Origin: Bacteroidetes bacterium UBA4408
GTDB lineage: Bacteria; Bacteroidota; Bacteroidia; UBA4408
Assembly (NCBI GenBank): GCA_002389785.1
Contig: DGQS01000181.1
Coordinates: 1-10,853 of the forward strand
Reading direction: 5' to 3'
DNA length: 10,853 nucleotides
The notes under the pieces are model-generated. The model was not told the origin of the DNA and searched no databases. It saw nothing but the letters and a program-made list of their open reading frames with translations. Numbering within the stretch: position 1 is the first letter of the stretch; each line of letters opens with the position of its first letter. A program made the position numbers and the translations under genes. Positions 6,739 to 10,853 of the stretch are shown here, piece by piece.

Positions 6739-7029
6739 CTATTGCCAAGCCTCTGGCTTGAGTAGTAATAATTCATCCATTTCTAATGGACTAACAAGGC
6801 TAGCGCTGCTATAAAAATAGCTTGCTTCATCAGTTGCAATTCCTGCAGGTACCGGATTTTGATGATTATAATTTATCTTTTGAACTATTACTTCATTCGA
6901 ATAGAGTTCAACTGGATCATTGGTGTATTGCCAAAAATGATGATTTGAAAACTGATTATTCTTATCGCAAAAAAAACCGAAACAATTAGAGCAGCCAATC
7001 CTTCCTGCTTTCAGGATTGTTTTCTTCAA
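6739..7029 (-). pseudogene. C-terminal remnant of a Y1 (IS200-like/REP-associated) transposase, copy 1
   Basis: The 96-residue frame contains 'HHFWQYTNDPVELYSNEVIVQKINYNHQNPVPAGIATDEASYFYSSAS' in its second half. This matches the C-terminal region of Y1 transposases of the REP-associated (RAYT) type, where FWQ..N.P.EL.SN...QK..Y.H.NPV.AG is typical. The HUH nickase motif and catalytic Tyr region of an intact enzyme (about 180 residues) are missing, so it cannot be active. The first 25 residues (containing GCSNCFGFFC) do not fit the family clearly and contain an 8-T run where copy 2 has 6 T. It ends at TAG 6741-6739, created by a short insertion absent from copy 2. Confidence 0.75.
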
Positions 7030-7119
7030 GATATTTTATATCGATCTCCGCTCATAAAGCAAATCTAAAGGATTCGCAATTACTACTACAATAGGCCAGA
7101 AGCGGTATTTTTGTTTAAT

Positions 7120-7162
7120 GCGTTAAAAACGCAAATTTCGTGCATCCGCGTTGCAAACGCTG
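7120..7162. repeat. REP-like double hairpin at the end of repeat copy 1
   Basis: Two hairpins lie 13 bp apart: GCGTT-AAA-AACGC (7120-7132) and CCGCGTT-GCA-AACGCTG (7146-7162, one mismatch). Paired hairpins beside a Y1 transposase remnant resemble REP/REPIN-type substrates of these enzymes. Confidence 0.5.
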
Positions 7163-7225
7163 ACGAGTAGGGGCAATCAGAAGAATTACCCTTTTTAAAT
7201 ACACCACTTATTAAAGTTTAAGAAA

Positions 7226-8209
7226 TCAATGCTGAACAACAATCTTTCTTCTCTGCTTCATTCCATTTCCAAATTCACACTCAACAAAATAAACCCCATT
7301 TGCGAGATTTGAAACATCAATATTTTCAAGATAACTATTACATGCTCTATTAAAAACCGCACATCCATAAACATTCCAAATCTTAACTTGTTCCTTGAGT
7401 TGAAGTGATTTTATCTGCAAGCTAGCATTTGCAGGATTTGGAAAAATTTCAAAATTAGAATTTCCCAATTCATCTATACCTGTTATTGTATCTTCAATTA
7501 AGGAAATATCATCATAGTAATAATATGCAAATGGATATGGAGCAAAATAGGGATTACTCAAAGAGTCACATAAAGTTACATCATGAAAATTACCAAGAGT
7601 TAAGAAATTTTCTCCTCCAATAGCTACATAACTTCCACTAATCTGAACCCAATTTAAGGTGTCATTAATTCTTCCATTATATTGAATTTGTGGTGTTACA
7701 GGAATGTTCATTAGGTCTGTACTTGTATAAAGCAAGCTATCATTTGAAAAATAGGCATCAAATTTTGTAATAGAGTATGAACTTTTATTTGACAATGAAA
7801 CAAAATAATTTAAGTTGTACTTTTTGCCTGCGACTAAAGTTTGTGTTAATTTTGTTTCAGCAAATTCCCTTTCTCCATTTCCGGCAAAAAATACTGTAAA
7901 TAAAGTACCTCCTATATATCCACTGCCACTATGTGCAGTTTGATATCCCATAAAATTCATGGGCACGGAAACATTGGATTGTGAATCGGCACATTGGTAA
8001 AAAAGATCTGTACTACAAGAATAGTTTACATTGTTATTACCAAAGTACTTAGTTGGTTGAAACCAGCCATTAGCATAATATAATTGTGCTACTTGATTTG
8101 GGCATATTGAAAAATTTTCAAAATCTCCGTTAGCAATTAGATTTTGAGCCTTTGTTTGAAAAAATGAAAAGGATAATAGAACAAATGTGTACTGAATTAT
8201 TCTGCTCAT
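7226..8209 (-). CDS. secreted protein with T9SS type A C-terminal sorting domain
   Basis: This is a 327-residue protein. Residues 1-21 are a Sec signal peptide ending TKA before QNLIANGDFE. Residues about 22-240 form a beta-rich extracellular domain; 'NLIANGDFENFSICP', 'GYQTAHSGSGYIGG' and 'YYDDISLIE' resemble carbohydrate-binding-like jelly-roll modules frequent in Bacteroidota exoproteins. Residues about 252-327 are a T9SS type A sorting domain ('FEIFPNPANASLQI', 'VKIWNVYG', 'LANGVYFVECEF', 'RRKIVVQH'), which directs export through the outer membrane and removal or anchoring at the surface. The start was set at ATG 8209; the frame extends to a TTG at 8236, but that TTG lies inside the -7 promoter box. 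The gene sits between two direct repeats (6705-7170 and 8401-8855). Function beyond surface exposure is unknown. Confidence 0.88.
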   Translation of the reverse strand: MSRIIQYTFVLLSFSFFQTKAQNLIANGDFENFSICPNQVAQLYYANGWFQPTKYFGNNNVNYSCSTDLFYQCADSQSNVSVPMNFMGYQTAHSGSGYIGGTLFTVFFAGNGEREFAETKLTQTLVAGKKYNLNYFVSLSNKSSYSITKFDAYFSNDSLLYTSTDLMNIPVTPQIQYNGRINDTLNWVQISGSYVAIGGENFLTLGNFHDVTLCDSLSNPYFAPYPFAYYYYDDISLIEDTITGIDELGNSNFEIFPNPANASLQIKSLQLKEQVKIWNVYGCAVFNRACNSYLENIDVSNLANGVYFVECEFGNGMKQRRKIVVQH

Positions 8210-8233
8210 TTTTTTTCTTTTTAAATGTATTTT

Positions 8234-8261
8234 CAAATTTAATCATTTGGTCGAAACTCAA
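8234..8261 (-). promoter_or_regulatory. Bacteroidota-type promoter TTG-N17-TAAATTTG for the T9SS gene
   Basis: On the minus strand TTG (8261-8259) and a perfect TAAATTTG (8241-8234) are 17 bp apart. Transcription would start near 8228, about 19 nt before the ATG at 8209. This rules against the upstream TTG start. Confidence 0.55.
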
Positions 8262-8316
8262 CCTCGCGCATGTCTTTCAGACTTGTGTGTCCTAATCAAT
8301 AAAACGCCAACCAAAT

Positions 8317-8670
8317 TTAGCAATCCAACTTCAAAACATAGAACAAATTAATCATTCTTTTATCATCTATATTAATCATGAGTCCATTAACTACTCCCAT
8401 ACCCCCGCCCTCACTCACATCTTGCAATTGCCAAGCCTCTGGCTTGAGTAGTAATAATTCATCCATTTCTAATGGACTAACAAGGCTAGCGCTGCTATAA
8501 AAATAGCTTGCTTCATCAGTTGCGATTCCTGCAGCTACCGGATTTTGATGATTATGATTAATCTTTTGAACTATTACTTCATTCGAATAAAGTTCAACTG
8601 GATCATTGGTGTATTGCCAAAAATGATGATTTGAAAACTGCTTATTCTTTTTCGCAAAAAACCGAAACAA
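8317..8670 (-). pseudogene. C-terminal remnant of a Y1 (IS200-like/REP-associated) transposase, copy 2
   Basis: The part at 8427-8670 is nearly identical in protein to copy 1 (KNKQFSNHHFWQYTNDPVEL... through ...LLLLKPEAWQ). The frame then runs on for about 37 non-homologous residues to 8317 because the stop seen in copy 1 is absent. It begins at a TTG, and the upstream frame is broken by a T-tract difference (6 T here, 8 T in copy 1). The nickase domain is absent, so this is a dead fragment. It is parallel to copy 1 and sits upstream of the 7226-8209 gene. Confidence 0.7.
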
Positions 8671-8855
8671 CTAGAACAGCCAATCCTTCCTGCTTTCAGG
8701 ATAGGTTTCTTCAAGTTATTTTATATTGATCTTCGCTCATAAATCAAATCTAAAAGATTCGCAATTACTTCTACAATTGTCTAGAAGCGGTATTTTTGTT
8801 TAATGTGTTATAAACGCAAATTTCGTGCATCCGCGTTGCAAACGCGGACGAGTAG
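8401..8855. repeat. direct repeat copy 2 (decayed IS200/REP-transposase element)
   Basis: This is the second copy of 6705-7170, same orientation, about 1.69 kb away. Together the copies bracket the T9SS gene at 7226-8209. The right end stops 6 bp before the stop codon of the next T9SS gene (8862). Confidence 0.85.
8805..8847. repeat. REP-like double hairpin at the end of repeat copy 2
   Basis: GTGTT-ATA-AACGC (8805-8817, one wobble or mismatch) is followed 13 bp later by a perfect palindrome CCGCGTT-GCA-AACGCGG (8831-8847). The second hairpin is 14 bp beyond the stop codon of the 8862-10366 gene and might also slow transcription, though no T tract follows. Confidence 0.5.
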
Positions 8856-8861
8856 AAGGTT

Positions 8862-10366
8862 TTACTTTTGAATAAGCAACTTCGCTTGCCTTACACTCTT
8901 GCCAGATTGCAGACGCAATGCATAAATACCATTGCTTAGTTGAGGTACTTCTATTTGTTGGTAAGTACTCCATGGTGGAAGATTATATTCATAAACTTTC
9001 TTTCCATTTACATCAAAAATTTGCAGCAAGCCTTTTTGGTTTTGAGCTAATACATAAGTAATTCCAAAACTACCATTAGAACTAGGGTTGGGAGCAATTT
9101 TTAAATTTTGCTGTAACGATGTAAATTTGTTTTTAATTCCGCTTAAAGTATCGCATCCACTATTTTCTAATGGCCCCAAAAAATAATTGGGGTGGTTGGG
9201 TACCGCACCAATCACGTAGCATGGGAAAATTAGTGCATGTTGCTGCATATAACAGGCAATACCTCCACTATCAGGATAATTAATATAGGAACTTGTAGTA
9301 TTAATATTACCAGGGATATAAATTTTACCATCATTCGCCAAATACAATAACCAAAATAAGTAGGGGTTACCACCTGAAACAAAATTATCATAGCCCGCAA
9401 TGCTATCGAGGCTAGCTTGCACATTACTGCTATCAGTATTTATTTGGTAGAGTACCTTAAAAGTGGCGTAGTATAGGTATTTAGATGAAGGCGCAAAAGC
9501 TGTACCTGCTCCAGGATTAGTATCTGGTATGGCAATGTTTCTTTGGTTACTTAGTAAGCCTGTGCAACGATCAAAATCAAATAAACGAACATTGGTTTGA
9601 TATGGATTGGAATAATAGTTAGTAGTGGCAAAAGCAAATTTGCTTCCATTAGGTGAAAAAGTGAGTTGATGCGAGGACCAACGATAACTTATTAAATTGG
9701 CAAAAATCTGAGAGCTAACATTTGTAAGACCTTGTGGAGTAACTAAAACTCTATATACTAAATTGCTACTATCTTTTACAGCAAGTATCCACCAATCTCT
9801 CCCATTGGCATGCTTGCAAGCCCCAATACCCCAGCTCAAATTTTCTTTTATTGCAATTTGATTCTTTACTGTTACAGCTCCCAAACCATTATGCAGGTTC
9901 ATGTCAATTACCGAATAGTATAGCTCTGTTGATGGAACAGTATCCAAATTGCCAGTCATGTGAAATAAAATATACTTACTTGTATCACCAGGATAGGGAA
10001 TAAAAACATTCCCATTTGGAATAGTAAGGCCAATATTTTTATACATATTCGTAAAAATACCTGGATTTAAATTACTTCCATTTTGCATGGTATCGCCGCT
10101 AGCGTCGGCAATCCAAATTCCGTTGCTACTCATCAACAAATTACCGCTGGCATCACTAATATTGCCTTCAGTTTCACGGAACTTCATTTTAAAGGAGTCG
10201 GGGCTTAACACTGCAGCACCAGTAAAAAAATTTATTTTAGCACGCGTACTTGTAAGCAATGGTGGGCTTATATTATTACCACCAAAAGCCAATAATTACT
10301 TATGCCTTGCGCAAAAAGGCTTTGAGTATGAATGAAAAGAAAAAAGATAAATAGGCTTTTTTTCAT
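8862..10366 (-). CDS. secreted beta-propeller-like protein with T9SS sorting domain, frameshifted at its N-terminus
   Basis: The long body frame (8862-10292, 476 codons) starts only at a TTG preceded directly by an in-frame TAA and has no signal peptide. A signal peptide lies just upstream in another frame: ATG 10366 gives MKKSLFIFFLFIHTQSLFAQ then GISNYW. Adding one T to the TTTT run at 10287-10284 joins the two as '...SNYWLFGGNNISPP', a 501-residue protein. The body has repeated beta strands ('NLLMSSNGIWIADASGD', 'HQLTFSPNGSKFAFAT', 'LYLANDGKIYIPGN', 'NYFLGPLENSGC') like propeller-type exoproteins of Bacteroidota. The last 75 residues are a T9SS type A sorting domain ('KIAPNPSSNGSF', 'LLQIFDVNGKKVYEY', 'LSNGIYALRLQSG', 'KLLIQK'). 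The break may be a sequencing error or a true mutation; as read, the body would not be exported. Confidence 0.8.
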
Positions 10367-10376
10367 AGTAACTATC

Positions 10377-10408
10377 AAGCCAATGTACAAAATTTAGCCC
10401 ATTGGCTT
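10377..10408. promoter_or_regulatory. 9-bp perfect inverted repeat upstream of the T9SS gene (possible operator)
   Basis: AAGCCAATG (10377-10385) and CATTGGCTT (10400-10408) are perfect complements with a 14-nt loop, 10 bp upstream of the ATG at 10366. On the minus strand the loop includes TAAATTTTG, close to a -7 box. No T tract follows, so an operator or leader hairpin is likelier than a terminator. Confidence 0.4.
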
Positions 10409-10488
10409 AATAGATGGATTGATTATTTAACAATTACTAATTTGGATTGATTCAAGCATTGAGAATTCTCGTCCCATACCCAAATAAA

Positions 10489-10514
10489 AAACCCTCTGCT
10501 TTCGCAAAGGGTTT
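10489..10514 (-). terminator. intrinsic terminator in array unit 1
   Basis: AAACCCT/AGGGTTT stem with an inner GC-rich extension interrupted by one mismatch, followed on the minus strand by a T tract. Confidence 0.6.
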
Positions 10515-10587
10515 CTACTTTTAGTGCGGATGAAGGGACTCTCTTCGCCTTGCTCAGGATAAACTTCTCGTCCCATTCCCATAAAAA

Positions 10588-10613
10588 AAACCCTCTGCTT
10601 TCACAAAGGGTTT
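10588..10613 (-). terminator. intrinsic terminator in array unit 2
   Basis: AAACCCT/AGGGTTT stem with one inner mismatch and a TGAAAG-type loop, followed by eight T on the minus strand (partly in the stem). Confidence 0.65.
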
Positions 10614-10687
10614 TCATTAATTAGTGCGGATGAAGGGACTCCCTTCGCTTTGCTCAGGATAAACTTCTCGTCCCATACCCATAAAAA

Positions 10688-10713
10688 AAACCCTCTGCTT
10701 TCACAAAGGGTTT
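10688..10713 (-). terminator. intrinsic terminator in array unit 3
   Basis: Same sequence as the unit 2 terminator, 100 bp away. Confidence 0.65.
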
Positions 10714-10787
10714 TCATTAATTAGTGCGGATGAAGGGACTCCCTTCGCTTTGCTCAGGATAAACTTCTCGTCCCATTCCTATAAAAA

Positions 10788-10813
10788 AAACCCTTTGCTT
10801 TCACAAAGGGTTT
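10788..10813 (-). terminator. intrinsic terminator of the tRNA gene
   Basis: Perfect 10-bp stem AAACCCTTTG / CAAAGGGTTT with a six-base loop, then a T run on the minus strand. It lies 10 bp beyond the tRNA 3' end. The other array copies carry a T-to-C type change that breaks one pair. Confidence 0.8.
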
Positions 10814-10823
10814 CTACTTTTAG

Positions 10824-10853
10824 TGCGGATGAAGGGACTCGAACCCCCACGCC
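10824..10853 (-). tRNA. 3' end of a tRNA gene, probably tRNA-Leu (cut by window edge)
   Basis: Read on the minus strand, the last 30 nt of a tRNA are present: the end of a variable region (GGCGT), T arm GGGGG-TTCGAGT-CCCTT, acceptor 3' strand CATCCGC and discriminator A73. CCA is not encoded. The GGCGTGGGGGTTCGAGTCCC pattern resembles bacterial tRNA-Leu, a class II tRNA with a long variable arm and A73. The anticodon is outside the window, so the isotype is an inference. The predicted acceptor 5' strand would be GCGGATG. Confidence 0.75.

Larger units (their letters stand above)
6705..7170. repeat. direct repeat copy 1 (decayed IS200/REP-transposase element)
   Basis: This stretch is repeated in the same orientation at 8401-8855, about 94% identical by eye over 6741-7170. 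Bases 6741-6837 match without a difference, while most differences fall in 6950-7170. It contains the C-terminal remnant of a transposase on the minus strand and, at its right end, two hairpins. Copy 1 has an 11-nt stretch near 6730-6740 absent from copy 2. The remainder of the 6669-7225 spacer holds no other gene. Confidence 0.85.
10466..10853 (-). repeat. 100-bp-period tandem array of tRNA 3' tails plus terminators
   Basis: Three full units (10466-10564, 10565-10664, 10665-10764) and a fourth that merges into a genuine tRNA gene (10765-10853). Read on the minus strand, each unit holds the tRNA tail AGTCCCTTCATCCGCA, a short linker, an intrinsic terminator, the stretch ATGGGACGAGAAG and a TATCCTGAGCAAAGCGAAGG stretch (slightly varied in unit 1). 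In units 2 and 3 the junction forms the 15-bp palindrome GAAGGGAGTCCCTTC. Units are contiguous with no unique spacers. Confidence 0.85.

Noticed and set aside
8210..8236. Upstream TTG start for the T9SS gene at 7226-8209
   Set aside because: The TTG lies inside a perfect TAAATTTG -7 box and would add a basic stretch before a good signal peptide; ATG 8209 fits better.
10423..10617. A 64-codon minus-strand frame with internal repeats (LCESRGFF...WDE twice)
   Set aside because: It is a translation of the tRNA-tail/terminator array; the protein repeat simply mirrors the 100-bp DNA repeat.
10466..10853. CRISPR array
   Set aside because: Units are contiguous 100-bp copies with no unique spacers and contain terminators and tRNA tails; no cas genes are nearby.

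Overview
The window looks like a chromosomal segment of a Bacteroidota bacterium, probably an environmental member of Chitinophagales, Flavobacteriales or a nearby group. It is AT-rich. It has two secreted proteins with type IX secretion (T9SS) C-terminal sorting domains, a DUF4369-plus-thioredoxin lipoprotein, a Bacteroidota-type M1 peptidase, and promoters of the Bacteroidota form TTG-N17..21-TAnnTTTG. Most genes lack Shine-Dalgarno sites. The lineage is inferred from these features only.

Left block (1-3418, minus strand): gatB (Asn/Gln-tRNA amidotransferase subunit B, GTG start), then a TlpA-like lipoprotein, then the N-terminal 262 residues of an M1-family metallopeptidase that runs off the window. 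The last two genes are 8 bp apart and probably co-transcribed.

Central block (3651-6668, plus strand): a compact signalling module. It holds a 104-residue cysteine-containing small protein, a seven-helix membrane protein, a histidine kinase with one membrane helix and no sensor domain, and a NarL/LuxR-type response regulator. All are 2 bp apart or overlapping. A near-identical 23-bp sequence with the dyad GTAG-TT-CTAC occurs upstream of this operon (3651-3673). It occurs again (6388-6410), abutting a perfect Bacteroidota promoter in front of a 63-residue basic protein. The simplest reading is a self-contained regulon: the membrane protein or small protein senses something, the kinase and regulator relay it, and the regulator acts on its own operon and on the small basic protein gene. 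This is the most interesting part of the window.

Right block (6705-10366, minus strand): two roughly 460-bp direct repeats, about 94% identical by eye. Each carries the C-terminal remnant of an IS200/REP-associated (Y1) transposase plus a palindromic tail. They flank a T9SS-exported protein gene (7226-8209). Beyond the second repeat is a second T9SS gene (8862-10366), whose signal peptide is separated from its body by an apparent 1-nt deletion.

Right edge (10466-10853): a 100-bp-period tandem array read on the minus strand. Each unit contains the last 16 nt of a tRNA plus an intrinsic terminator. It leads into the 3' end of a real tRNA, probably tRNA-Leu, cut by the window edge.
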